Shown here one piece after another: positions 43,850-52,030 of a stretch of DNA of 64,000 nt (positions within the stretch are counted from its first letter, which is position 1; every line of letters begins with the position of its first letter). The stretch comes from Calidifontimicrobium sp035325925 (GTDB lineage: Bacteria; Pseudomonadota; Gammaproteobacteria; Burkholderiales; Burkholderiaceae_C): NCBI RefSeq assembly GCF_035325925.1, contig NZ_DAOKZA010000013.1:1-64000 (forward strand), in the 5' to 3' direction. Made by a program: the position numbers and the translations under genes. The notes beneath the pieces are model-generated. The model was given only the letters and a program-made list of their open reading frames with translations. It did not search any database and was not told the DNA's origin.

Positions 43850-45304
43850 ATGTCCGACCTGTCGATGCTCATCAACGGCCTGAAGGTGACGGCCGAGAAG
43901 AACGCCACGTTCGAACGCCGCAACCCGCTCGACGGCACGGTGGCCACGCGCGCGCCGGCCTGCACGCCGGCCGATGCGGTGATGGCCGTCGAGGCCGCCG
44001 CCGAGGCCTTCAAGACCTGGAGCGAGACCGGGCCCGGCGCGCGCCGCGCGCTGCTGCTCAAGGCCGCCGACGCGCTGGAGGCCAAGACGCCGCAGTTCGT
44101 CGAGGCGGTGCCCGCCGAGACCGGCGCCACCGGCATGTGGGCCGGCTTCAACGTCTTCCTGGCCGCCGGCATGATCCGCGAGGCCGCGGCGCTGACGACG
44201 CAGGTCGCCGGCGAGGTGATCCCGTCGGACGTGCCGGGCAGCCTGGCGATGGGCGTGCGCCAGCCCGCGGGCGTGGTGCTCGGCATCGCACCCTGGAATG
44301 CGCCGGTCATCCTGGGCGTGCGCGCGATCGCCACGCCGCTGGCCTGCGGCAACACCGTGATCCTGAAGGGCAGCGAGAACTGCCCGCGCACGCACGCGCT
44401 GATCGTCGAGGCCTTCCAGGACGCGGGCTTCCCGCCCGGCGTCGTCAACTACATCACCAACGCCCCGGCCGACGCCGGCGCGGTGGTCGAGGCGATGGTC
44501 GCGCACCCGGCGGTGCGCCGCGTCAACTTCACCGGCAGCACGCGCGTGGGCAGGATCATCGCGATGACCTGCGCGAAGTACCTCAAGCCGGTGGTGCTGG
44601 AGCTCGGCGGCAAGGCGCCGATGGTGGTGCTGGACGACGCCGACCTCGACGACGCGGTCAACGCCGCGGCCTTCGGCTGCTTCGCCAACAGCGGCCAGAT
44701 CTGCATGTCCACCGAGCGGCTGATCGTCGACCGGAAGATCGCCGACGAGTTCGTCAAGAAGTTCGCCGACAAGGCCAGGAGCCTGCCGCTGGGGGACCCG
44801 CGCAAGCCCGAGCCCGTCGTGCTCGGCTCGGTGATCGGCATGCCCACCGTCGAACACTGCAACGCGCTGATCGACGACGCGCTGGCCAAGGGCGCCAAGC
44901 TGGTGTGCGGCGGCAAGGCCGAGACCACGCTGATGCCGGCCACGCTGCTCGACCACGTGACGCCGGCGATGCGCATCTACCACGAGGAGACCTTCGGCCC
45001 GGTCAAGGCGATCGTGCGCGTGAACGGCATCGAGGAGGCGGTGGACTGCGCCAACGACAACGAGTACGGGCTGTCGGCGGCCGTGTTCGGGCGCGACATC
45101 GCACGCGCGTTCAACGTCGCGCGCAAAATCGACTCGGGCATCTGCCACGTCAACGGTCCGACGGTGCACGACGAGGCACAGATGCCGTTCGGCGGCGTCA
45201 AGGGTTCGGGCATCGGCCGCTTCGGCGGCAGGGCCGGCATCGCCGAGTTCACCGAGCTGCGCTGGATCACGGTGCAGACCACGCCGCGACACTATCCGTT
45301 CTGA
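43850..45304 (+). CDS. NAD(P)-dependent aldehyde dehydrogenase, aromatic-aldehyde type
   Basis: A 484-residue aldehyde dehydrogenase converting an aldehyde to the acid. The catalytic cysteine is in GQICMSTER (Cys285), the base in LELGGKAP (Glu251), and the cofactor loop is NFTGSTRVGR. The overall pattern, including GMWAGFNVFLAAGMIREAA, resembles vanillin, benzaldehyde and salicylaldehyde dehydrogenases. An AAGGAG site precedes the ATG. As last gene of the AraC-controlled transporter operon it suggests import and oxidation of an aromatic aldehyde, for example vanillin toward protocatechuate. The exact substrate is uncertain. Confidence 0.88.
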   Translation: MSDLSMLINGLKVTAEKNATFERRNPLDGTVATRAPACTPADAVMAVEAAAEAFKTWSETGPGARRALLLKAADALEAKTPQFVEAVPAETGATGMWAGFNVFLAAGMIREAAALTTQVAGEVIPSDVPGSLAMGVRQPAGVVLGIAPWNAPVILGVRAIATPLACGNTVILKGSENCPRTHALIVEAFQDAGFPPGVVNYITNAPADAGAVVEAMVAHPAVRRVNFTGSTRVGRIIAMTCAKYLKPVVLELGGKAPMVVLDDADLDDAVNAAAFGCFANSGQICMSTERLIVDRKIADEFVKKFADKARSLPLGDPRKPEPVVLGSVIGMPTVEHCNALIDDALAKGAKLVCGGKAETTLMPATLLDHVTPAMRIYHEETFGPVKAIVRVNGIEEAVDCANDNEYGLSAAVFGRDIARAFNVARKIDSGICHVNGPTVHDEAQMPFGGVKGSGIGRFGGRAGIAEFTELRWITVQTTPRHYPF

Positions 45305-45354
45305 TACCACCCCCGGGGCGCCTTCGGCGCCTCGCGCCGCAGGAGGGCGACTCG

Positions 45355-45396
45355 ATGCAACAACGCGAACCGCAACCCCCCGATGAGCGCTGCTGA
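45355..45396 (+). CDS. Thirteen-codon leader ORF overlapping the helicase start
   Basis: ATG at 45355 is preceded by a near-perfect AGGAGGG (45341-45347). It encodes MQQREPQPPDERC, ending at TGA 45394-45396, which overlaps the first codons of the helicase gene (ATG 45383) in another frame. The helicase ATG itself has no Shine-Dalgarno sequence. This is either a translation-coupled leader peptide or the true helicase start displaced by a frameshift or sequencing error. A GGCGCC-TTC-GGCGCC hairpin lies upstream at 45317-45331. Confidence 0.45.
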   Translation: MQQREPQPPDERC

Positions 45397-47644
45397 CGCC
45401 TCCCCGCCGCCGACTGCGAAAGCGCGGCCGTCCAAGCCGGCCGAACTGCCCGATCCGCGGCACGCAGCGCGGCTGCCGCCGGGCATCGACGCGAAGGCGC
45501 TGGCGCGCATCCGCCACGCGCTGCACCACCTGCCGCAGGTCGTGCGGCCGGCCGACTTCCTGGTCGACCCCGGCACCGACCCCGAAGCGCACCTCGACGC
45601 GCTCGGCCTGGTGATGCTGCAGAAGCCGGTGGCCGGCCAGCGGCCGAGCCGCTGGATCGCGCCGCAGGACATCGAGCCGGCACTCGCGCACCTGCAGGCC
45701 GTCGGCGGCGGCGCCGACGCGCGGCCGCGCATGCTCGAGCGCTTCGCCGCGCTCGAGGCGCTCGCGGTGACGCGCCGCGCCGGCCGCTGGACGCGGCTGA
45801 TCCGCCACACGCTGACGCTGTCCGAGCCGGGCTGGAAGCTGCCGATCTACCACCGCGTGCCGGTACCGCACGACGCGGTGTGGGCCTTCTTCCGCGACGG
45901 CGACACCGCGGCGCTGCAGGCGGCGATGGGCCCTCCGGCGCAGCACCCGCAGGCCACACAGGTGACGGCGCACGTCGAGTCGCTGGTCGCCGCCGCGCGC
46001 GCGGCCGCGCCGCAGCACCTGGCGTCGCTGCTGCCGCGGCTGCAGGCCGAATGCGCGTCGCCACTGCCGCTGGACGAACTGCTGGCCGCCTGCACGCGCG
46101 CCGAACGGCGCTGGGCGCAGCAGGCGGCCGAGCTCGACGCGCTCGACGGCCTGGCGGGCGAGCTCGCCTTCCAGGGCTACCCGGCGACCTTCCCGAAGGC
46201 GCGCGCGCTCGACCGCCGCGTGCGCCTGTTCGTCGGCCCGCCCAACAGCGGCAAGACGCACGCCGCGTTCGAGCGGCTGGCGCAGGCGCTGGACGGGGCG
46301 TACCTCGCGCCGCTGCGCCTGCTCGCGCTGGAGGGCCGCGACCGGCTGGTGGGACGCGGCGTGCCCTGCTCGCTGCTGACCGGCGAGGAGAACGTGCCGG
46401 CGCCCGGCGCACGCGTGGTCTCGAGCACGATCGAGATGATGAACACGCAGCGCGAGATCGACGTCGCCGTCATCGACGAGGCGCAGATGATCTTCGACGC
46501 CTCGCGCGGCTGGGCCTGGACGCAGGCCATCGTCGCGGTGCCGGCGCGCGAGGTCATCGTGATCTGCTCGGCCTTCGCGGTGCCCGCCATCGAGCGCCTG
46601 TTCGGCCTGTGCGGCGAGCGCTGCGAGGTGCAGCACTTCGAGCGCAAGCAGCACGTGCAGCTGCTGCCGCGCCCGGTGCCGCTGGAGCAGCTGGCGCTGG
46701 GCGACGCGGTGGTCGCCTTCAGCCGGCGCGACGTGCTGATGCTGCGCGACCGCATCGCCGCCGCCGGCCACCCGGTGTCGGTGATCTACGGCGCGCTGCC
46801 GCCCGAGGTGCGGCGGCGCGAGGCCGAGCGCTTCGCCGAGGGCGCGTCGCACATCCTGGTGGCCACCGACGCGATCGGCATGGGGCTGAACCTGCCGATC
46901 CGGCGCGTGCTGTTCTCCACCCTGGTCAAGTACGACGGCGTCGCCGACCGGCCGTTGGACGTGTCGGAGACGCACCAGATCGCCGGCCGCGCCGGCCGCT
47001 ACGGCATGCACGAGGAGGGTTTCGTCGGCGTGCTCGACGGCGCCGAGCCCGACGCGCAGGAGGCGCTGGCCGAACTGCTGCCGCAGCAGCCGCGCGCGCC
47101 GCGCGACTTCAAGGCCCCGGTGGCGCCCAACCCCTGGCACGTGGCGACGATTGCCGAGCGGCTGCAGCGCACGCGGCTGCGCGAGGTGTTGGCGGTTTTC
47201 GTCGAGCAGCTGCGGCTGGACGACGCGCACTTCGCGGTCGCGCCGCTGGAGCAGATGCTGGACCTGGCCGGCCAGCTCGACGAACGTGCGCCGGCGCTGC
47301 CGCTGGCCATGCGCTTCACCTACGCGCAGGCGCCGGTGGACACGCGCACGGCGCAGCTCGTCGAGGCCTACCTCGACTGGGCCGAGTCGCACGCACGCAC
47401 CGGGCAGGCGGGGCGCCCGACCTTCCTCGACGACGTCGACGGCCACAGCCGGCTCGAGCGCATGGAACAGGCGCTGCGCGCCTGCACGCTGTGGCTGTGG
47501 CTGGGCCTTCGTTTCGAGGGCGTGTACGGTCACGTCGACGAGGTCCTGGCGCTGCGCAGCACGCTCAACGACGGCATCGAGCGCCAGCTCAAGGGCAAGC
47601 GCCCGCTGGCCGAGCGCCGCATGCGCCGCGGCCGGCCACGCTGA
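45383..47644 (+). CDS. SUV3-like DExH RNA helicase
   Basis: A 753-residue superfamily 2 helicase resembling the mitochondrial degradosome helicase SUV3. Motif I is GPPNSGKT (285-292), motif II DEAQ (365-368), motif V region ATDAIGMGLNLPIRRV and motif VI QIAGRAGRYG (from 532). The GPPNSGKT and DEAQ variants are SUV3 hallmarks. A roughly 280-residue N-terminal domain and a SUV3-type C-terminal helical region follow the family plan. It probably unwinds structured RNA for a 3' exonuclease. No nuclease gene is adjacent. The start at 45383 lacks a ribosome site; see the leader ORF at 45355. Confidence 0.9.
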   Translation: MSAADASPPPTAKARPSKPAELPDPRHAARLPPGIDAKALARIRHALHHLPQVVRPADFLVDPGTDPEAHLDALGLVMLQKPVAGQRPSRWIAPQDIEPALAHLQAVGGGADARPRMLERFAALEALAVTRRAGRWTRLIRHTLTLSEPGWKLPIYHRVPVPHDAVWAFFRDGDTAALQAAMGPPAQHPQATQVTAHVESLVAAARAAAPQHLASLLPRLQAECASPLPLDELLAACTRAERRWAQQAAELDALDGLAGELAFQGYPATFPKARALDRRVRLFVGPPNSGKTHAAFERLAQALDGAYLAPLRLLALEGRDRLVGRGVPCSLLTGEENVPAPGARVVSSTIEMMNTQREIDVAVIDEAQMIFDASRGWAWTQAIVAVPAREVIVICSAFAVPAIERLFGLCGERCEVQHFERKQHVQLLPRPVPLEQLALGDAVVAFSRRDVLMLRDRIAAAGHPVSVIYGALPPEVRRREAERFAEGASHILVATDAIGMGLNLPIRRVLFSTLVKYDGVADRPLDVSETHQIAGRAGRYGMHEEGFVGVLDGAEPDAQEALAELLPQQPRAPRDFKAPVAPNPWHVATIAERLQRTRLREVLAVFVEQLRLDDAHFAVAPLEQMLDLAGQLDERAPALPLAMRFTYAQAPVDTRTAQLVEAYLDWAESHARTGQAGRPTFLDDVDGHSRLERMEQALRACTLWLWLGLRFEGVYGHVDEVLALRSTLNDGIERQLKGKRPLAERRMRRGRPR

Positions 47645-47702
47645 CGCCGCGCGAAGCGCGGCGGCCGTCGAGCGTGCCGACGCCGGCGGGCACCGTGGCG
47701 GG

Positions 47703-47853
47703 TCGTCGACGGTCGAACATCGTCACGGTCGTGGGCCGAGGGCCGCAGGGGCGCTCGACCGGAAGCGGCGAGGGAGCCAGCGACCGCAGGCCGCTGGCGG
47801 GGGACAGGGAGGGCAGACCCCACTGCCCTCGGCTCGCGCGACCTGGGCATGCA
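47703..47853 (+). repeat. Dispersed GC-rich repeat, copy 2
   Basis: Lies in the 241-bp gap between the 3' ends of the convergent helicase and dioxygenase genes. TCGACGGTCGAACA (47705-47718) matches TCGACGGTCGGACA at 37503-37516 with one change. GGCGGGGGACAGGGAGGGCA, CCTCGGCTCGCGCGACC and GGGCATGC (47796-47853) parallel copy 1 at 37655-37727. Both copies sit between genes that end toward them. Confidence 0.55.
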
Positions 47854-47885
47854 TCGGACACGCGCACCGCGCACGCCGGCAGTTC

Positions 47886-48659
47886 TTACGCAGTCGAACG
47901 CCAAGTCGCATCAGGGCGCTGCGGGCCCTGGAACCCGCCGGCGCGGCAGGTCAGCACCAGCGTGTCGCGAAACGCCGGTGCGCCGGGGTCGAGCGGCTGC
48001 ACCGGCGTGGTCTCGTGGATCATGCGCGCGTCGTCCAGCCACAGCACGCTCCACGGCTCGGCCAAGGTGAAGCGCAGCCCCTGCGGACCGCCGGCGTCGA
48101 ACACGCGCGTCTCGCCGCCCTTGACGTTGACGCGGCGCACCAGCACGACGACGACCAGGTCGACGCCGTCGCGGTGCGCGCCCTCGGGCGTCGGCCGCCC
48201 GATGCCCGCCGACGCATCGATGCGAAACGGGTGCGCTTCGACGTACCACGGTCGGGCGCCGCGCAGCGCGCTGGCGCGCGCCGCGGCGACGCGAAGCAGC
48301 CGCGCCCACAGCGCGTCGCCGGCCAGCGCCGGCTCGACCGGCTCGAACCAGCGCTCGAAACCGCCGTGCAGCGCGTTGTACTCGACCGGCTGCCAGTGCG
48401 CGCGGTGCGGCGCCTGGCGCACGTCGTCGCCGTCGACGACGAAACACGCGTGCCGCCGGCGGCGGTAGCGGCCGCCGTCGCGCAGGTGCGTGTCGTCGGG
48501 CAGCCGGTCCCAGTACGGCCACCAGGCATCGAGCCGCTCGCGCGCGATGCCGCCGAGCAGCGCGCACAGCCCCGCGGCGTCGAGCACCGCGTGGCCGCGC
48601 CCGCGCAGCGCGTCGTCGAGCGCACCGGGCGCGGTCAGCGGCGGCGCCAGCGCGCTCAA
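47886..48659 (-). CDS. 2-oxoglutarate/Fe(II) dioxygenase of the amino-acid hydroxylase type, coupled to a MesD-like gene
   Basis: A 257-residue protein of the 2OG-Fe dioxygenase family that contains L-isoleucine hydroxylase and related free-amino-acid oxidases. Iron ligands are His162 and Asp164 in GAHRDGVDL and His215 in RMIHETTPV; Arg231 in FRDTLVL would bind 2-oxoglutarate. The start is uncertain: TTG at 48659 overlaps the stop of the MesD-like gene as TTGA and keeps all conserved sequence, but has no strong ribosome site. Some members of this family oxidise methionine or leucine, which makes the coupling to a methionine-synthase-like gene notable. The substrate is unknown. Confidence 0.8.
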   Translation of the reverse strand: MSALAPPLTAPGALDDALRGRGHAVLDAAGLCALLGGIARERLDAWWPYWDRLPDDTHLRDGGRYRRRRHACFVVDGDDVRQAPHRAHWQPVEYNALHGGFERWFEPVEPALAGDALWARLLRVAAARASALRGARPWYVEAHPFRIDASAGIGRPTPEGAHRDGVDLVVVVLVRRVNVKGGETRVFDAGGPQGLRFTLAEPWSVLWLDDARMIHETTPVQPLDPGAPAFRDTLVLTCRAGGFQGPQRPDATWRSTA

Positions 48660-49681
48660 GGCGCTGCCCAGCGTTCTCGCGCCAGCGCGGCGCCCTGCAC
48701 CAGCGCACGCAGCTTGGCCTCGGCGACGGCGCGGCCCATCGGCGCCATGCCGCAGTTGGTGCAGGCGATCAGCCGCGCCGCGGGAACGAAACGCAGCGCG
48801 GTGCCGAGGGTGTCGGCCACCTCGTCGGGCGTCTCGACGCGGTCGCTGGCCACGTCGATCGCGCCGACCATCACGTCCTTGCCTTCGAGCAACGCCATCA
48901 GGTCGGGCGGCACCTGCGAGTGGATGCACTCGAGGCTGACCTGGTCGATGGCACTCTTCGCGAGCGCGGGAAACACCTGCTCGTACTGGCGCCACTCGCG
49001 TCCGAGCGTGCGCTTCCACGCGACGTTGGCCTCGATGCCGTAGCCGTAGCAGATGTGCACCGCGGTCTTGCAGCTCAGGCCCTCGGCCGCACGCTCGAGT
49101 GCCTTCACGCCCCAGTCGGCCGCCTCGGCCATGTAGACGTTGAACGCCGGCTCGTCGAACTGGATCACGTCGATGCCGTCGGCCTGCAGCGCCCGCGCCT
49201 CCCGATTCAGCAGCTCGGCGAACGCGAAGGCCATCTGCACGCGGTCGCCGTAGAAGCGGTCGGCCACCGTGTCGACGATGGTCATCGGCCCGGGCAGCGT
49301 GAACTTGGTGCGCCGCGTCGTGTGCGCGCGCAGCAGCCGCGCCTCGGCCTCGTGCACGCGGCCCTTCAGGGCGAGCGGCGCGACGACCTGCGGCACCATC
49401 GCCTTGTGGCGGTCGGCGCGGATGCCCATCTCGACCTTGTGCTCGAAGTCGATGCCGTCGACGCGCTCGAGGAAGCCGTGCACGAAGTGCTGGCGCGCCT
49501 GCTCGCCGTCGCCGATCACGTCGAGCCCGGCGTCCTCCTGGTGCTTGATCCACAGCAGCGTCGCGTCGAGCTGGGCCTGCGCCCGCTCGGCACCGTCGGC
49601 CTGCCAGCGCGGCCACAGCTTGTGCGGCTCGGCCAGCCAGGCGGGCTTGGGCAGGCTGCCGGCGATCGTCGTGTCGAACAT
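48656..49681 (-). CDS. MesD-like core methionine synthase (short MetE homologue)
   Basis: A 341-residue protein equivalent to the C-terminal catalytic half of MetE. Zinc ligands are visible: His209 and Cys211 in AVHICYGYG, Glu251 in SLECIHS, and Cys310 in CTNCGMAP. The start TIAGSLPKPAWLAEPHKLW, the DGEQARQHFV block and the WRQYEQVFPAL region resemble the folate-independent MesD family that makes methionine with a second protein, MesX (DUF1852). No DUF1852 gene is present here. Instead a 2OG/Fe(II) dioxygenase follows with a four-base overlap. The ATG at 49681 starts the conserved part; an in-frame ATG at 49708 adds nine residues. Confidence 0.88.
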   Translation of the reverse strand: MFDTTIAGSLPKPAWLAEPHKLWPRWQADGAERAQAQLDATLLWIKHQEDAGLDVIGDGEQARQHFVHGFLERVDGIDFEHKVEMGIRADRHKAMVPQVVAPLALKGRVHEAEARLLRAHTTRRTKFTLPGPMTIVDTVADRFYGDRVQMAFAFAELLNREARALQADGIDVIQFDEPAFNVYMAEAADWGVKALERAAEGLSCKTAVHICYGYGIEANVAWKRTLGREWRQYEQVFPALAKSAIDQVSLECIHSQVPPDLMALLEGKDVMVGAIDVASDRVETPDEVADTLGTALRFVPAARLIACTNCGMAPMGRAVAEAKLRALVQGAALARERWAAP

Positions 49682-49813
49682 CGTCTTCGCTCCTCCGGCG
49701 CCGAGCATAGCGGCAGCGGCGCCGGTCGCGCCGGACGTGCCTTTCGTCGCGCGCCACGCCCGTCCGGTCGCGCCGCTGGCCGCTTGCGGCGGCGCTGGCT
49801 ATGCTGTGCACCG

Positions 49814-51103
49814 ATGACCACCGTCGCGGCACCGCTGCCTCCCGCGCCCGACCAGCCGCTGCCGGCCGAGCTGTCGGGACGCGCGCAGGGCTGGTTCACG
49901 CGCTACCGCCGCTGGCCGGTGTTCAGCGCGCCATGGGCGCGCGAGCGCACGCTGGCCTGGGCGGTGCCGGTGGGCGTCGCGCTGCTCCTGGTGGCCGGCT
50001 TCGGGCGGGCCAATTCGAGCAGCGGATGGCCTTGGGCGGCGCTGCTGGGGCTGTCGTTCAACCTGCTGATCCCGCTGGTCGCCGGGCCGCGGTTCGGCGC
50101 CTGGGTGCGCCGGCGCGCCTGGCCCGAGCGAGTCGAGGGCTGGGCGCTGCTCGCCGCGGTGCTGGCGGCGGTGGCGCTGACGCTGGGCGTGTCGCGCGTC
50201 GCCGGCGAGCCGGTCAAGCAGTGGATCGCCGAGCGCATCGGCGACGTCGACGCCGAAGGCAAGCGCCGGCGCATCGCGCTGCACATCGGCATCCTGGTGC
50301 AGCCGATCGAAGACCGCCAGCCCGACGCCGCCGCCGCAGCGCAGCGGTCGCGCAGCGCCGACGACGCGAGCAACCTCGCGGTGCACGCCTTCGTCGCGTT
50401 CTGGCTGGCCGGCGGCTTCGCGCTGGTCGGCTGGCGGCGCGAGCGCGCGGCGCTGGCCGCGCTGGCGCGCGAGCGCGAACTGCGCGAGGCGCAGGCGCAG
50501 CGCCGCGAGGCCGAGTTGCGGCTGTCGGTGCTCGCGGCGCAGGTCGAGCCGCACTTCCTGTTCAACACGCTGGCCGGCGTGCGCAGTGCGATCGCCACCG
50601 ACCCGGCACGCGCGACGACGATGATCGACCGCCTCGTCGAGTACCTGCGCGCGGCGATCCCGCGGTTGCGCAGCGACGGCGCCGTCGACGCGACGCTGGG
50701 CGCGCAGTTCGAGCTGCTGCGCGCCTACCTCGGGCTGATGGCCGCACGCATGCCGCGGCTGGCCTGGCGCGTCGACGCGCCGGCCGACCTGCTGCGCGCG
50801 CGCTGCCCGCCGCTGCTGCTGGTGTCGCTGGTCGAGAACGCGGTCAAGCACGGCGTCGAGCCGAAGGTCGGCGCGGCGCGCGTCGACGTGGGCGCCGCGC
50901 GCACCGACGACGGGCGGCTGGCGATCCACGTCGCCGACGACGGCGTCGGCTTCGGCGGCGCGTCGGCCGGCACCGGGCTGGGGCTCGCCAACATCCGCGA
51001 GCGGCTCGCGCAGCTGTACGGCGAACGCGCGTCGCTGGCGCTGCGCAGCCGCACCGAGGGCGGCGTCGTCGCGACGCTGACGCTGCCTCTGGACTTCGAG
51101 TGA
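49814..51103 (+). CDS. LytS/AlgZ-type sensor histidine kinase
   Basis: A 429-residue membrane histidine kinase. Four hydrophobic segments (about residues 48-65, 72-90, 110-132 and 194-212) precede a His_kinase domain with the phosphorylation site QVEPHFLFNTL (His247) and an ATP-binding domain (LVENAVKHGVEP, DDGVGFGGASAGTGLGLANI). It lacks a separate periplasmic sensor domain. A TATGCT -10-like element at 49800-49805 ends eight bases before the ATG, with no ribosome site, so the mRNA may be leaderless. It is translationally coupled (TGATG) to the response regulator. Confidence 0.9.
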   Translation: MTTVAAPLPPAPDQPLPAELSGRAQGWFTRYRRWPVFSAPWARERTLAWAVPVGVALLLVAGFGRANSSSGWPWAALLGLSFNLLIPLVAGPRFGAWVRRRAWPERVEGWALLAAVLAAVALTLGVSRVAGEPVKQWIAERIGDVDAEGKRRRIALHIGILVQPIEDRQPDAAAAAQRSRSADDASNLAVHAFVAFWLAGGFALVGWRRERAALAALARERELREAQAQRREAELRLSVLAAQVEPHFLFNTLAGVRSAIATDPARATTMIDRLVEYLRAAIPRLRSDGAVDATLGAQFELLRAYLGLMAARMPRLAWRVDAPADLLRARCPPLLLVSLVENAVKHGVEPKVGAARVDVGAARTDDGRLAIHVADDGVGFGGASAGTGLGLANIRERLAQLYGERASLALRSRTEGGVVATLTLPLDFE

Positions 51104-51864
51104 TGCCCACCGCGATCCTCGCCGACGACGAAGACCTGCCGCGCGCCGAGCTGCGCCGCATGCTGGCCACGGCCTGGCCCGAGCTCGACGTCGTCGCCGA
51201 GTGCGAGCACGGCCCGGCGGCGATCGAGGCGATCGACGCACACGCGCCCGACGTCGCCTTCCTCGACATCCGCATGCCCGGTGCCAGCGGGCTCGACGTC
51301 GCGCGCGCGGCCAGCGGACGCTGCCACGTGGTGTTCACCACCGCCTACGACAGCCACGCGGTGGCCGCGTTCGACGCCGGCGCGGTCGACTACCTGCTCA
51401 AGCCGGTGGCGGCCGAGCGGCTGGCGCAGGCGGCGCGGCGGCTGCGCGCGCGCCTGGGCGCGCGCGAGGCGGCGCCCGCGCTCGACGCGCTGGTCGAGCA
51501 GCTGGCGGCGCGGCTCGCACCGCGGCCCGACGCCGTGCCGCGGCTGCGCTGGATCAGCGCCAGCGTCGGCGACACGATCAAGATGTTCGGCATCGACGAG
51601 GTGCTCTTCTTCCAGAGCGACGAGAAGTACACGCGCGTGGTCACCGCCGGCGACGAGGCGCACGTGCGCAAGCCGCTGAAGGAGATCGCCGAGGGCCTCG
51701 ACCCCGAGGCCTTCTGGCAGGTGCACCGCGGGCTGATCGTGCGCGCCGCGGCGATCGCGCGCGCGCAGCGCGACGAACTGGGCCGCGTGACGCTGCACCT
51801 GCGCGCGCACTCGGAGAAGCTCGCCGTCAGCCAGGCCTATGCGTGGCGTTTCAAGGGGATGTGA
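51103..51864 (+). CDS. LytTR-family response regulator
   Basis: A 253-residue response regulator. The receiver domain has acidic pocket DDE (8-10), phosphorylation site Asp55 in AFLDIRMPG, the Thr in VFTTAYD and the Lys in DYLLKPV. After a linker of about 35 residues comes a LytTR DNA-binding domain (FFQSDEKYTRVVTA, FWQVHRGLIVRAAAI). It is the partner of the overlapping kinase gene, in an AlgZ/AlgR-like arrangement. Target genes are not evident. Confidence 0.93.
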   Translation: MPTAILADDEDLPRAELRRMLATAWPELDVVAECEHGPAAIEAIDAHAPDVAFLDIRMPGASGLDVARAASGRCHVVFTTAYDSHAVAAFDAGAVDYLLKPVAAERLAQAARRLRARLGAREAAPALDALVEQLAARLAPRPDAVPRLRWISASVGDTIKMFGIDEVLFFQSDEKYTRVVTAGDEAHVRKPLKEIAEGLDPEAFWQVHRGLIVRAAAIARAQRDELGRVTLHLRAHSEKLAVSQAYAWRFKGM

Positions 51865-52030
51865 CGGGCGCCGCACCCGACGTCGACGAACGCCGCCGCG
51901 GCGGCATCGGTCACGCGCACCTGCGTTGCCGGGCCGCCGCGCGGGGACGGCGTCGGCCACAATCGCGGCCTGCCCGCTCCGCCGTCCGCAGGCCGTGACC
52001 CGGGCCTGCGCGGCCCCCGCCCTCCCGCCC

